A stretch of 64,000 nucleotides of DNA from Flavobacterium sandaracinum (GCF_004349135.1 NZ_SMFN01000006.1:594-64593), one strand, 5' to 3'; numbered from the stretch's first letter, positions 44,229 through 53,453 are shown. Numbers and translations are program-made. Notes: generated by a model not told the origin, from the sequence alone.

Positions 44229-44936
44229 ATGAATAAAATTATTGTTATTTTAATTTTGTCTGCTGCTGTAGGTTACAGCCAAGGTAAAAATGTTACGGTG
44301 GCATACGGATTAATAATAGAAAAAGAGACAGGATTATTTGATAATAATGCCATGTTAAAAAGTATGCTTGAAAAATCCATACTTGAGTCTAAAAAGCTAA
44401 CGTTCCAATTAATCATAACAGAAAATGGCTCTAAATTTTTTAATGAAGAAATGCTAGATAGTGACATTGCTTCTCATTCACAAAGATTTACACTAGCAAT
44501 GGCTAATTATATGGGAATTGTAATTAATCTTAAAGAAAAATTATTATTTCAAAAGGAAATGTTAGGAGAAAACATTTACGCAGAAGAGGATTTAAAAAAT
44601 AATTGGATTTTGACTAATGAGACCAAATTAATAGATAAATATTTATGTTACAAAGCTACTAATGTTTATACGGTATTGAACGGATCTAAAATTTTTAGCC
44701 ATCCTGTAATTGCATGGTATTGTCCAAAATTACCGTTTCCGTACGGTCCCGTCGGTTATGGAAATTTACCTGGGTTGATTTTAGAACTTCGGGTACGAAA
44801 TACTGTGTACGGAGCAAAAAATATAAAGCTCAATAGTGATTCAAATTTTGATATAAAAGCTTTAGAAAAAATAAAAATCTTAGATAAGAAACAATTAGAA
44901 GAAGCCTATTATAAACTGAATGACTTTATTGATTAA
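44229..44936 (+). CDS. GLPGLI family protein 3
   Basis: The 235-residue protein has a signal peptide (MNKIIVILILSAAVGYSQG). The hallmark is altered to GNLPGLILEL, following AWYCPKLPFPYGPVG, so the first Gly of GLPGLI is Asn here. Sequence outside the motif is clearly diverged from copies 1 and 2. It directly precedes the only intact barrel of the array (138 bases), with which it probably works. Confidence 0.9.
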   Translation: MNKIIVILILSAAVGYSQGKNVTVAYGLIIEKETGLFDNNAMLKSMLEKSILESKKLTFQLIITENGSKFFNEEMLDSDIASHSQRFTLAMANYMGIVINLKEKLLFQKEMLGENIYAEEDLKNNWILTNETKLIDKYLCYKATNVYTVLNGSKIFSHPVIAWYCPKLPFPYGPVGYGNLPGLILELRVRNTVYGAKNIKLNSDSNFDIKALEKIKILDKKQLEEAYYKLNDFID

Positions 44937-45073
44937 CCCTATTTATTATAAAATTAATTTCAGAATATGAAAAAATTAATTTTATATACTCGTAATTAAA
45001 AATCAAAAAAATCCCAACAGTGAATAATTTACATAGAGCAACACCATTTGGATTTATTTCTCAACTAAAATAA

Positions 45074-47743
45074 ATGAATAAGTTTATATATCTATTACTA
45101 TTTTTTTCTTTTTTTTCATTCTCCCAAACAAAAAGTCTAGTAGGAGTAGTTTCTGATGATAGTAATAAACCATTAGAATCTGCCAATGTCATTGCAAAAC
45201 CGTTGCAGGAAAAAGCAAGCTTAAAATTTGCTATTGCAGATAATAAAGGACGCTACCGCTTAGAGCTGGATAAAGCAGTAAAGTATGAAATCACCGTTTC
45301 GTACATTGGGTTTGTAGAGGAAGTATTCATTCTAGATGCTGATGCTGTCGTGACTTCGCACGATTTTAAATTAAAACCTACCGGAGAGCAACTCAAAGAA
45401 ATTGTGATCAAACACGAATTCAAACCCATTGTGATCAAGAAAGACACGATGACGTTTGACGTTAAAAGTTTTGCAAACGGCAACGAACGCAAAATGAAAG
45501 AAATCCTAGAAAAACTTCCTGGTGTTGAGGTTGATAAAAATGGAGGCGTTACCGTACAAGGTAAGAAAGTCACTAAAATGCTGGTAGAAGGCAAATCTTT
45601 TTTTGGTGGTGGCTCAAAGCTCGCAGTGGAGAACATTCCAGCTGATGCACTGGATAAAATTGAAGTCATAGACCACTTTAACGAAGTGGGTTTTATGAAG
45701 CAAGTATCTGATAGCGATGAATTGGCAATGAATGTAAAACTCAAAGCCGATAAAAAGAAATTTGTTTTTGGTGATGTTGAGGCTGGTGCCGAAGTAGGTA
45801 ATGCGGACAATGGATTTTACCTAGGACATGCCGCTTTGTTTTATTACAGTCCAAAATCGAACGTGAGTTTTATAGGGGATTTGAATAACATTGGTAAACG
45901 CACCTTTACTTTTGATGATTTAATGCGTTTTGGCGGTGGTATGAGTACCTTTCTTTCGGGTCGAAAATCATTGACTAATTTGTATTCCTTTGCCAATGAC
46001 AACCAAGATGTGGTGCAGAATACCTCTCAGTTTGGTGCCTTCAATTTTAGTCACGACACTTCTTCCAAGCTTTCTATTTCTGGTTTTTCTATTTTTTCGA
46101 AAGTGTTGACGGCTTCACAAACCCAAACCAATAACGAATACTTGCAAAACACCGCATTTGCTTTTGAGGATAGAGCACAAAATGGTGATAGCCGTTCGGT
46201 TCTTGGTATTGGTAACATCAAACTAGATTATTCGCCTAGCGCTAAAGAGAAATGGTACTACAACGGACAATACCAATCGACTACCAACGCGATTTCAAAC
46301 ACGATCAATTCGATAACAAGTCTTAACTCTAGTGTATTTGAAACGATAAGCAAAGCAGATAATACAGCAATAAAACAATATATTGAGTGGCATAAAAATT
46401 ACAATCTAAAACACACCACCACATTAGTAATCAATCAAGCGTACGATTATAATACGCCACAAACCAATTGGTTTACCGATCAGCCCTTCTTGGCGGGATT
46501 AATTCCGTTGCAAGATGACAGTTCTTATCGCATAGAGCAAATCAAGAAAGTAAAAAACAATAGTGTAGATGCGTTGTTCAAGCATTATTGGATTATCGAT
46601 AATTTCAATCATTTGTATACGAATGTGGGAAACAATTACGGGGCTTCTCGTTTTGAAACTTCAGAGAAACAGATACTGACGAATGGAACGATCAATGATT
46701 TTGCTTTAAATGGTTTTGGGAATGCTATAAAATATAAGTTAAACGATGCATATGTGGGACTCGAATACAAATTTAGAATAGGAAAATGGACCAATAAACC
46801 AGGCTTATATTTGCATTGGTATCATTTAATTACGGAACAAAAAGCAGGAAATCAGTCACTCTCTAAAACACTTTTTCAACCACAATGGAATAGTGATTAT
46901 GAGTTTAATAAATCTGAAACTTTAAACTTTAGCTACAAATTAGAAAACAGTTTCCCCCAAGCAACGCAATTAGCCGATCAATTTACCTTGCAAAATTATA
47001 ACTTGGTGTACAAGGGAAATGCCTTATTACAAAACGAGCGTTATCACAATACAAGTTTGCGCTATTCAAAAATGAATTTGTACCGCGGCGTAACGTGGAA
47101 CGCAATGGCTAGTTTTAACCAAAAAGTAAAAACGATTCGGAATGAAATTCAGTTGGATGGAATTAACCAATTCAATACGCCTATTTTGAGCGACAATCCA
47201 GAGACCAATTATAATGTTAGTGGAGCTTTTACTAAAAAAATATACCGTTTTAATTTGCGTTTCAATACTAATTTAAGTTGGTTCAACTATTTTCAAACCA
47301 TCAATACTATTGAAACTTCAAATAACAGAAACAATCAGAGAATGGGAGTTGTATTAAAAACAGCTTATAAAAAATGGCCAGGCTTTAGTGTTGGATATAC
47401 CAAAGGTTTTAGTCAGTTTTCAGGAATAACCAGATCTAATTTTCAAACCGATGCGATTGCCTCTGATTTTGATATCAGCATCGCAAAATTCTGGACCTAC
47501 AAAATCAGCTACGAAAATCTCAAAAACACAAACAACAACAATCAAAGTAACTTTTATGATATTGCTAATACTTCATTGCGCTATCAAAAGAAAAATAGTC
47601 CTTTTGGATTTGAATTAACCGCTAATAATTTGTTCAATAACAAAGTCAAAAACGATTATTCATTCTCGGATTACTTAATCAGCGAGCGCACTACTTTCGT
47701 ATTGCCAAGGGTGTTTTTGTTTTCGGTGAGTTATAAGTTGTGA
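45074..47743 (+). CDS. TonB-receptor-like outer-membrane barrel with CarboxypepD_reg domain
   Basis: The 889-residue protein has a signal peptide (MNKFIYLLLFFSFFSFSQ). A carboxypeptidase-regulatory-like fold follows (about 20-105: GVVSDDSNKPLESANV, ISYIGF-like VSYIGFVEE). A plug-like segment is next (about 125-215: KEILEKLPGVEVDKNG, VEGKSFFGGGSKLAVENIPA, IEVIDHFNEVGF), then a large barrel ending FLFSVSYKL. This is the GLPGLI-associated class of TonB-like receptors that usually lack a classical TonB box. It is the intact member of a gene type present twice upstream as stubs. It could import or release a peptide, which is inference. Confidence 0.9.
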   Translation: MNKFIYLLLFFSFFSFSQTKSLVGVVSDDSNKPLESANVIAKPLQEKASLKFAIADNKGRYRLELDKAVKYEITVSYIGFVEEVFILDADAVVTSHDFKLKPTGEQLKEIVIKHEFKPIVIKKDTMTFDVKSFANGNERKMKEILEKLPGVEVDKNGGVTVQGKKVTKMLVEGKSFFGGGSKLAVENIPADALDKIEVIDHFNEVGFMKQVSDSDELAMNVKLKADKKKFVFGDVEAGAEVGNADNGFYLGHAALFYYSPKSNVSFIGDLNNIGKRTFTFDDLMRFGGGMSTFLSGRKSLTNLYSFANDNQDVVQNTSQFGAFNFSHDTSSKLSISGFSIFSKVLTASQTQTNNEYLQNTAFAFEDRAQNGDSRSVLGIGNIKLDYSPSAKEKWYYNGQYQSTTNAISNTINSITSLNSSVFETISKADNTAIKQYIEWHKNYNLKHTTTLVINQAYDYNTPQTNWFTDQPFLAGLIPLQDDSSYRIEQIKKVKNNSVDALFKHYWIIDNFNHLYTNVGNNYGASRFETSEKQILTNGTINDFALNGFGNAIKYKLNDAYVGLEYKFRIGKWTNKPGLYLHWYHLITEQKAGNQSLSKTLFQPQWNSDYEFNKSETLNFSYKLENSFPQATQLADQFTLQNYNLVYKGNALLQNERYHNTSLRYSKMNLYRGVTWNAMASFNQKVKTIRNEIQLDGINQFNTPILSDNPETNYNVSGAFTKKIYRFNLRFNTNLSWFNYFQTINTIETSNNRNNQRMGVVLKTAYKKWPGFSVGYTKGFSQFSGITRSNFQTDAIASDFDISIAKFWTYKISYENLKNTNNNNQSNFYDIANTSLRYQKKNSPFGFELTANNLFNNKVKNDYSFSDYLISERTTFVLPRVFLFSVSYKL

Positions 47744-47863
47744 TAAATTTAAACACATTAAAGCAAGAGGATTACGAATTTGAATATAAAATTAAACTCG
47801 TTAATTTTTTGTTAATTAATTAAATAAATTCTTAATCAATATTTTCTTTTTTTGATATTTACT

Positions 47864-47908
47864 AAGGCTAATCAAAGAACTATTTAAAGATTTAAATCCA
47901 GTAGTAAA
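47864..47908 (+). promoter_or_regulatory. Paralogous leader region of the 47910 gene
   Basis: T-run, GATATTTACT, TAATCAAAGAACTATT, GATTTAAATCC and AAAAATGA align with the leader of peptides 1 and 2 (GATATTTGACT, TAACCAAAAAAACTATT, ATTTAAACC, AAAAATGA). Confidence 0.5.
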
Positions 47909-47909
47909 A

Positions 47910-48344
47910 ATGACAAATTTTAAACTTATCCTCATCATCGTTTTGTTTTTTATTGGCCTTACCAGTCATTCCCAAATAGCAGTGAGCGGGTTTTCAAATT
48001 ATGCGGTGGGATTTAATACTAATAAAAACAGGGATGTTAGTGCGGAGCTGAAAGTGTTTACTAATTATTATTTTGCAGAAATGCCAATTGAGGCTAATGT
48101 GTTTTATAATTTTGAAACCAAAGAATACCACCGTTTTTCGATTGGATTGGGAGTTAATCTAAGTCCATTCAGGGGTTTTGATGAAATAAATGGATTGGTG
48201 GTTCCTGCGACTCTTGAGATTTTTCCAATTAAGAATTTAAAAAAAATAGCACTAGTTTTAGAACTAACACCGGTATTTAGAATTGAGGATAATGCAATCC
48301 TCAGGGGTCTTATTGGGATTCGGTATACTTTTGATAAAAAATAA
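47910..48344 (+). CDS. Small exported beta-rich protein
   Basis: The 144-residue protein has a signal peptide (MTNFKLILIIVLFFIGLTSHSQ) and about eight amphipathic beta strands, ending IGIRYTFDKK. This suggests a small outer-membrane barrel. I do not recognise a family. Its leader is a paralogue of the leaders of the peptide genes, and its ATG aligns with the conserved ATG there, so it occupies the peptide position of a fourth module that lacks a GLPGLI gene. Confidence 0.7.
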   Translation: MTNFKLILIIVLFFIGLTSHSQIAVSGFSNYAVGFNTNKNRDVSAELKVFTNYYFAEMPIEANVFYNFETKEYHRFSIGLGVNLSPFRGFDEINGLVVPATLEIFPIKNLKKIALVLELTPVFRIEDNAILRGLIGIRYTFDKK

Positions 48345-48481
48345 TGTTGTTGACAGTAAAAAGAGTTTGATTTAAAAATAGTGAAGCTATAAACCAGAGT
48401 GGAGGAACTAGCCCTACAGCAAAAAAATACTGCCTTTCCTTATGTAGTGTGTATCCTTTTTTTTCTATCCTGCCCATAAAA

Positions 48482-48895
48482 TTAATTAAAAACGCGCAAC
48501 ACATCTCCATTTACTTGCACTCGGTATTGTTTCATAGGATATTGCAAGGAACTTTGCCCCGTAAATAAACTATAAGTAACATTGTCACAACCGCATACGG
48601 CATTAATTCCGTTTATGGTCATCGTTGAACAGGCGTTTATGGTTTGATTGGGACAAGCCGCATCAAACGCATTGTATCCACTACCGGTATTAAAAACAAT
48701 TACGCCTTGCGCACCAATATTAGGAACGTAAACTGCATTGCTCACAAATTTAAGACTGGAATAAGTTGGTAAATTCATATTGAGGTCCATAGTGAAAGTG
48801 TAATTAGGAATAAAGGGATTGTTATTGTTAACCCCAGAATCACTGCAAGAAAAAAAGAAAAGAATTAGAAAGGAAAGCAGTAGGTTTTTTTTCAT
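48482..48895 (-). CDS. Rieske-like lipoprotein
   Basis: The 137-residue protein has a lipobox (FLILFFFSCSDSG, Cys at 17). The C-terminal half has AACPNQTINACSTM and VCGCDNVTYSLFTGQ, followed by YRVQVNGDVLRV. The order matches Rieske ferredoxin loops but lacks both histidines (CxH and CxxH), so it probably does not hold a 2Fe-2S cluster. Similar lipoproteins are common next to greA in flavobacteria, to my recollection. It diverges from greA. Confidence 0.7.
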   Translation of the reverse strand: MKKNLLLSFLILFFFSCSDSGVNNNNPFIPNYTFTMDLNMNLPTYSSLKFVSNAVYVPNIGAQGVIVFNTGSGYNAFDAACPNQTINACSTMTINGINAVCGCDNVTYSLFTGQSSLQYPMKQYRVQVNGDVLRVFN

Positions 48896-48924
48896 TTTAA
48901 AATAGTGTCAAAGTATTAGTGAAA

Positions 48925-48932
48925 CAAATTTA
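48925..48932 (-). promoter_or_regulatory. -7 box TAAATTTG of the Rieske-like gene
   Basis: A perfect TAnnTTTG match lies 29 bases before the start codon. Confidence 0.5.
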
Positions 48933-48994
48933 ATTTATTTAACTTTGAATTATATATGATTAACATATATTTATAGACGAAAAAAAAATAATAG

Positions 48995-49002
48995 TATCTT
49001 TG
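48995..49002 (+). promoter_or_regulatory. -7 box TATCTTTG of greA
   Basis: A perfect TAnnTTTG match lies just ahead of the leader hairpin of greA. Confidence 0.65.
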
Positions 49003-49009
49003 TGGAAAG

Positions 49010-49034
49010 AAATCCCGTCCTGATGGGATTTTTT
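49010..49034 (+). terminator. Terminator-like hairpin in the greA leader
   Basis: AAATCCC pairs with GGGATTT around an 8-base loop and is followed by a T-run. It lies between the greA promoter and start codon, so it would terminate part of the transcripts before greA. Confidence 0.75.
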
Positions 49035-49057
49035 CTATTTATATAAATGAGGAAGTT

Positions 49058-49534
49058 ATGAGTACAGTATCGTATTACACCGCAGAAGGGTTAAAAAAAT
49101 TAAGAGAAGAATTGGATTATTTAAAAAGCGTAATGCGTCCAAAAGCATCTGCAGATATTGCTGAAGCAAGAGATAAAGGCGATCTTTCAGAGAATGCTGA
49201 ATACGATGCAGCCAAGGAAGCACAAGGCATGCTGGAAATGCGTATTGCTAAACTAGAAGAAGTGCATTCGAACGCGAGATTAATTGACGAATCTCACTTA
49301 GATCTTTCTAAAGTATTGGTTTTATCCAATGTAAAAATCAAAAACCAAACCAATGGTATGGAAATGACCTATACATTAGTTGCGGAAAGTGAAGCCGATT
49401 TGAAAACCGGAAAAATCTCTGTGACTTCACCAATTGGAAAAGGATTACTAGGGAAATCAGTGGGTGAATTTGCTGAAATCACAGTTCCGAATGGTGTTTT
49501 GAAATTTGAAATTTTAGAAATATCTCGCGATTAA
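49058..49534 (+). CDS. greA: Transcription elongation factor GreA
   Basis: The 158-residue factor enters the RNA polymerase secondary channel and triggers cleavage of backtracked RNA. The N-terminal coiled coil (about 1-75) has the catalytic tip acids in EARDKGDLSENAEYDAAKEAQ (shown by D, E and D/E at about 42-45). The C-terminal FKBP-like domain includes SPIGKGLLGKSVGE. Length is standard. A HIT protein gene follows after 34 bases. The leader has a terminator hairpin. Confidence 0.96.
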   Translation: MSTVSYYTAEGLKKLREELDYLKSVMRPKASADIAEARDKGDLSENAEYDAAKEAQGMLEMRIAKLEEVHSNARLIDESHLDLSKVLVLSNVKIKNQTNGMEMTYTLVAESEADLKTGKISVTSPIGKGLLGKSVGEFAEITVPNGVLKFEILEISRD

Positions 49535-49568
49535 ATAGTTAAAGATTCAAACGATTAATTGATTCAAC

Positions 49569-49958
49569 ATGTCAAGTATTTTTACTAAAATTATAAACGG
49601 AGAAATTCCGTGCTATAAAATTGCTGAAGATGAAAATTTCTTAGCTTTTTTGGATGTAAATCCAAATGCAAAAGGACACACACTTTGTATTCCAAAACAA
49701 GAAATCAATAAGATTTTTGAGATGGAAGATGATTTGTATCTCGGGCTGATGCAGTTTTCAAAAAAAATTGCAATCGCTCTAGAGAAAACGGTTCCTTGCA
49801 AACGCATTGGGATGGCTGTGGTAGGACTTGAAGTGCCACATGCACACGTTCATTTGATTCCGCTGAATGAAATGGATGAAATGCGTTTTCAAAATAAAGT
49901 AACGTTATCCAAAGACGAATTTGAAGCTTTGGCGACAAGCATAAAAACCAATTTATAG
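49569..49958 (+). CDS. HIT-family nucleotide-binding protein
   Basis: The 129-residue protein has the histidine triad PHAHVHLIPL (HxHxH, about residues 98-102) and the N-terminal IFTKIINGEIPCYKIAED of the Hint/HinT branch. It probably hydrolyses nucleoside phosphoramidates or dinucleotides. It is cotranscribed with greA, and a terminator follows. Confidence 0.92.
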   Translation: MSSIFTKIINGEIPCYKIAEDENFLAFLDVNPNAKGHTLCIPKQEINKIFEMEDDLYLGLMQFSKKIAIALEKTVPCKRIGMAVVGLEVPHAHVHLIPLNEMDEMRFQNKVTLSKDEFEALATSIKTNL

Positions 49959-49997
49959 TATTTTTTGAAATAAAATAATTTGGTATGGTTTTCGTTT

Positions 49998-50029
49998 AAA
50001 AGGGAATGGGTGCAAACCTGTTCCCTTTT
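49998..50029 (+). terminator. Terminator of the greA-HIT unit
   Basis: A 9-bp stem AAAAGGGAA/TTCCCTTTT with inner GGT/ACC pairing begins 40 bases after the HIT stop. Confidence 0.85.
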
Positions 50030-50057
50030 CTGATTTATGAAGCCTACATTACACACT

Positions 50058-51224
50058 ATGAAAAACATTTTTTTGTTGTTTTGGTTCTTTTTCACATTGC
50101 TGGGTTTTGGACAAGTTAATGCCGGATACGCTGTTGTCGATGCTAAAATGGCTGCTATCCCTGTTAATGCAACAACTTCAACCGAAGCAATTGCTAAGTA
50201 TATCAATACTAATTTTAAAACACAAACAGATAAAATCAGGGCCGTCTTCTACTGGACCGCATCAAATATTAGTTATGATGTTCCCGGAATGTATAAAGTG
50301 AATTTTGATGAAACAGTTTCAGAAAAAATCGCAAAGACGTTGAAGACTAAAAAAGGCGTTTGTATTCATTATGCTTCCGTTTTTAATGATCTTTCCCAAA
50401 AAATTGGAATTCAATCCTACATCATTGAAGGATATACCAAGCAAAACGGGAACGTAAGTAACTTGGCTCACGCTTGGACAGTGGCCAAAATTGATAACAA
50501 GTGGTATGTATTTGATTCAACTTGGGGTTCCGGCTATGTTAATAACGGGAAATTTTTTAAAAAATTGAATAATAATTATTTTAAGGCTGAACCCACTAAA
50601 ATAATTGTTTCCCACATACCATTTGATTATTTATGGCAATTTTCTAATTATCCTATTACCAATAATCAGTTTTATGAAGGGAAAATCCAAATCAACAAAA
50701 CCAAGAAATATTATGATTTTGAGAAAGAAATTGTAAAACATAATGGTTTGTCAGAGGAAGATAAATTGTTTGCTTCAGCAGACAGAATAGCCAAAAACGG
50801 GTTGAAAAACGCCATGATAGTAGAACGGTATGAAGGCAAAAAAAAGCGATTAGCGTACATAAAATACAATTCCAATATTGAAAAATTGAATGCTATTGTA
50901 AATGAAATGAATGAGGCTGTTGTAATGTTGAATGATTTTATTCACTATCGAAATAACACGTTTAAACCTGCTTTACCGGATAGTGAAATCAGTATTATGA
51001 TTGATGCGCCAAGAGAAAAACTGGCTAAGTGCCAAAATGAAATTCACAAAGTTGGTTCTGTAGGGAATGAAAATGCTGCTAATGTTGCTTCAATAAAAAA
51101 ATCGATAAGTAAAGCTTTGGCCCAAGCCGAGGAACATGCAAAGTTTGTAGATGCCTATTTAAGTAAGTCAAAAATAGCCCGAAAAACGATGTTTTTTAAA
51201 GTCGCACAGTTTAGAGTTCGTTAA
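50058..51224 (+). CDS. Exported transglutaminase-like protein
   Basis: The 388-residue protein has a signal peptide (MKNIFLLFWFFFTLLGFGQ). The transglutaminase-like triad is visible: Cys in KKGVCIHYA, His in LAHAWTV and Asp in FDSTWG (about 97, 137 and 152). The C-terminal 150 residues are helical and basic without a recognised domain. It might be a periplasmic protease or cross-linking enzyme. The frame starts 21 bases earlier at 50037, but the ATG at 50058 gives the better signal peptide. Its stop is one base from that of the convergent kinase gene. Confidence 0.83.
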   Translation: MKNIFLLFWFFFTLLGFGQVNAGYAVVDAKMAAIPVNATTSTEAIAKYINTNFKTQTDKIRAVFYWTASNISYDVPGMYKVNFDETVSEKIAKTLKTKKGVCIHYASVFNDLSQKIGIQSYIIEGYTKQNGNVSNLAHAWTVAKIDNKWYVFDSTWGSGYVNNGKFFKKLNNNYFKAEPTKIIVSHIPFDYLWQFSNYPITNNQFYEGKIQINKTKKYYDFEKEIVKHNGLSEEDKLFASADRIAKNGLKNAMIVERYEGKKKRLAYIKYNSNIEKLNAIVNEMNEAVVMLNDFIHYRNNTFKPALPDSEISIMIDAPREKLAKCQNEIHKVGSVGNENAANVASIKKSISKALAQAEEHAKFVDAYLSKSKIARKTMFFKVAQFRVR

Positions 51225-51225
51225 A

Positions 51226-52374
51226 CTAGATTAGCTTTTTTAAAGTCACTTGCATCGTCGTTCCTTTTCCCATTTCAGAATGTAAGACTTTGATGCTTCC
51301 TTTGTGGTATTCTTCCACGATTCTTTTTGTCAATGAAAGGCCTAATCCCCAACCTCTTTTTTTGGTTGTAAAACCAGGTTCGAAAATACTTTTGAATTGA
51401 TTTTTCTGGATGCCACCGCCGGTATCTGATACATTTATTTTTACATAATCTCCTTCTTGTTCAATTTCTAAGGCTAGTTTTCCTTTGCCTTTCATCGCAT
51501 CTATGGCGTTTTTTACTAAGTTTTCGATGGTCCAACTGTGTAATGTTGGATTCAAGGAAACCAAGATAGGAGCTTTTGGCGCTTTGAACGAAAACTCAAT
51601 TTGTTTAGAAAATCGGGATTGCAAATAGTCAAAAGATTGAAAGCTTTCCTCCACGATGTCTTTGTTTTCTAATTTGGGTTCGGAACCAATTTTAGAAAAA
51701 CGATCGGTTATGGTTTGCAAACGCTCAATGTCTTTTTCAATTTCGAATGTGGTACTTTCGTCTACATTTTCAGATTTTAAGAGTTCGACCCAGCCAATCA
51801 AGGAAGAGAGCGGCGTTCCTATCTGGTGTGCGGTTTCTTTGGCCATTCCGGCCCAAAGTTTATTTTGCGTAGCCATTTTGGTACTCCGGTAAAAGTTATA
51901 AACCAAACTTCCAAATAAAACAATAATAAGTACTAAGGCAACAGGATAATACTTTAATTTATTAAGTAAAGCAGAATTACCATAATATAAATTTTGAAAT
52001 TTTCCAGGGACATATTCAATTACAATTGGCTCATTTTCATTTTTTAAGTCTTGTAAAAAAGCGATTGCTTTTTGCTTGTTTTCTACAACGGACTCATCAA
52101 TATTAACGGTATTTATGATGCTGTCATTTTCAGTAAGTATAATGGGAATCGAAGTATTGTTGCTGAAAATCTGAAGTGGAAGTTCGACTTCTGTATTTTC
52201 GCCCGCGTTAATCAGTGTTTTTTGGGCTTGTGCCCAAAGGTTCATTTTTAAGCGTTCTTCATTTTTAAAAATTTGAAAAAAAGTGTAAGTGTTCCAAAGA
52301 ATTAAGGAAATTATAAAAAAAGAGGCAAAAATGATAATCCAACGGGTTGTATTTCTTCTTTCAGAAAACTGCAT
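51226..52374 (-). CDS. Membrane sensor histidine kinase (orphan)
   Basis: The 382-residue kinase has two membrane helices (about 13-32 and 140-160) flanking a 100-residue periplasmic sensor. The H box is KETAHQIGTPLSSL (His at about 186). The ATPase domain has the N box NLVKNAIDAMKGKG, G1 VSDTGGGI, F box FEPGFTTKKRGWGLGLSL and G2. No response regulator is next to it. The signal is unknown. The stops of this gene and the convergent transglutaminase gene are one base apart. Confidence 0.92.
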   Translation of the reverse strand: MQFSERRNTTRWIIIFASFFIISLILWNTYTFFQIFKNEERLKMNLWAQAQKTLINAGENTEVELPLQIFSNNTSIPIILTENDSIINTVNIDESVVENKQKAIAFLQDLKNENEPIVIEYVPGKFQNLYYGNSALLNKLKYYPVALVLIIVLFGSLVYNFYRSTKMATQNKLWAGMAKETAHQIGTPLSSLIGWVELLKSENVDESTTFEIEKDIERLQTITDRFSKIGSEPKLENKDIVEESFQSFDYLQSRFSKQIEFSFKAPKAPILVSLNPTLHSWTIENLVKNAIDAMKGKGKLALEIEQEGDYVKINVSDTGGGIQKNQFKSIFEPGFTTKKRGWGLGLSLTKRIVEEYHKGSIKVLHSEMGKGTTMQVTLKKLI

Positions 52375-52515
52375 AAATGAAAATTTGAATGATAAATATA
52401 ACGAAATAAAAGCTTTTGTATTTTAGTTTCAATCAAAGAATTTATTTTTGAAATATCTAAAACCTAATTTCATTCTATTTCAACACAACTGCTTCATAAA
52501 CTTAATTCAATTGTC

Positions 52516-52523
52516 TACTTTTG
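52516..52523 (+). promoter_or_regulatory. -7 box TACTTTTG of the flavin reductase gene
   Basis: A perfect TAnnTTTG match lies 25 bases before the start codon. Confidence 0.55.
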
Positions 52524-52548
52524 TATCTTTAAGAAATAAATAAAAATT

Positions 52549-53424
52549 ATGATTACTATTGATCCTAAAAGTATTGAAACGGCAAAGTTACAAGGGTATT
52601 TGCAAAGTTCTGTAGGGCCTAGGCCTATCGCTTTTGCTAGTACAATGGACGCTAATGGGAATCCTAATGTATCGCCTTTTAGTTTCTTCAATGTGTTCAG
52701 TGCTAATCCGCCTATTCTTATATTTTCGCCAGCAAGACGGGTGCGTGATAATTCGATAAAACATACCTTAATGAACGTTGAAGCTACTCGTGAGGTAGTG
52801 ATTAATGTGGTCAATTATGACATGGTGCAGCAAATTTCTCTGGCCAGTACAGAGTATGCTGATGGCGTAGATGAGTTTATAAAATCTGGCTTGACACCAA
52901 TTGCTTCAGAGGTCGTAAAACCGTTTAGAGTAAAAGAATCTCCTGTTCAATTTGAATGCAAAGTCACTCAGATTATTCCTTTGGGAACCGAAGGTGGAGC
53001 TGGTAATTTAGTACTTTGTGAAGTAGTACGTATTCATATTTCCGAATCTGTTTTAGACGAAAATGGAGCTATTGATCAATATAAAATCGATTTAGTTTCC
53101 AGGTTAGGAGGGAATTGGTATTCCAGATCCAACCAAGGACTTTTTGAAGTGCCAAAACCATTGTCAACTTTAGGAATTGGGGTGGATGCAATTCCAAATT
53201 TTATAAAGGAAAGTCCAGTTTTTAACGGAAATGATTTAGGCATGTTGGGGAATATAGAAGCCTTGCCTACAATGGAAGAAGTTAGTATATTTGTAAAACA
53301 GAATTTTGCTGTGAAAGGCGTTTTGAGTGCTGATGATCAGCATAAAGTACACTTAGAGGCAAAAAAATATCTGGACGAAGAGGATGTTTTGTCTGCTTGG
53401 AAAGTGCTTTTGGCAAAAAAATAA
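52549..53424 (+). CDS. Flavin reductase-like (FMN-binding split barrel) protein
   Basis: The 291-residue protein has the split-barrel flavin reductase core in residues 10-190: SVGPRPIAFASTMDANGNPNVSPFSFFN, then FSPARRVRDNSIKHT and EFVI-type NVVNYDMVQQ (only key residues cited). The C-terminal 90 residues are an added helical part. It probably binds FMN and reduces or uses it with an unknown partner. The DUF3127 gene starts 29 bases downstream. Confidence 0.87.
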   Translation: MITIDPKSIETAKLQGYLQSSVGPRPIAFASTMDANGNPNVSPFSFFNVFSANPPILIFSPARRVRDNSIKHTLMNVEATREVVINVVNYDMVQQISLASTEYADGVDEFIKSGLTPIASEVVKPFRVKESPVQFECKVTQIIPLGTEGGAGNLVLCEVVRIHISESVLDENGAIDQYKIDLVSRLGGNWYSRSNQGLFEVPKPLSTLGIGVDAIPNFIKESPVFNGNDLGMLGNIEALPTMEEVSIFVKQNFAVKGVLSADDQHKVHLEAKKYLDEEDVLSAWKVLLAKK

Positions 53425-53453
53425 GAATATAAATAACATTAAAAATAACGAAG

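Noticed and set aside
45253..45810. 185-codon minus-strand ORF inside the barrel gene
   Set aside because: Serine/threonine-rich antisense shadow of the TonB-like barrel N-terminus, which has clear family motifs on the plus strand.
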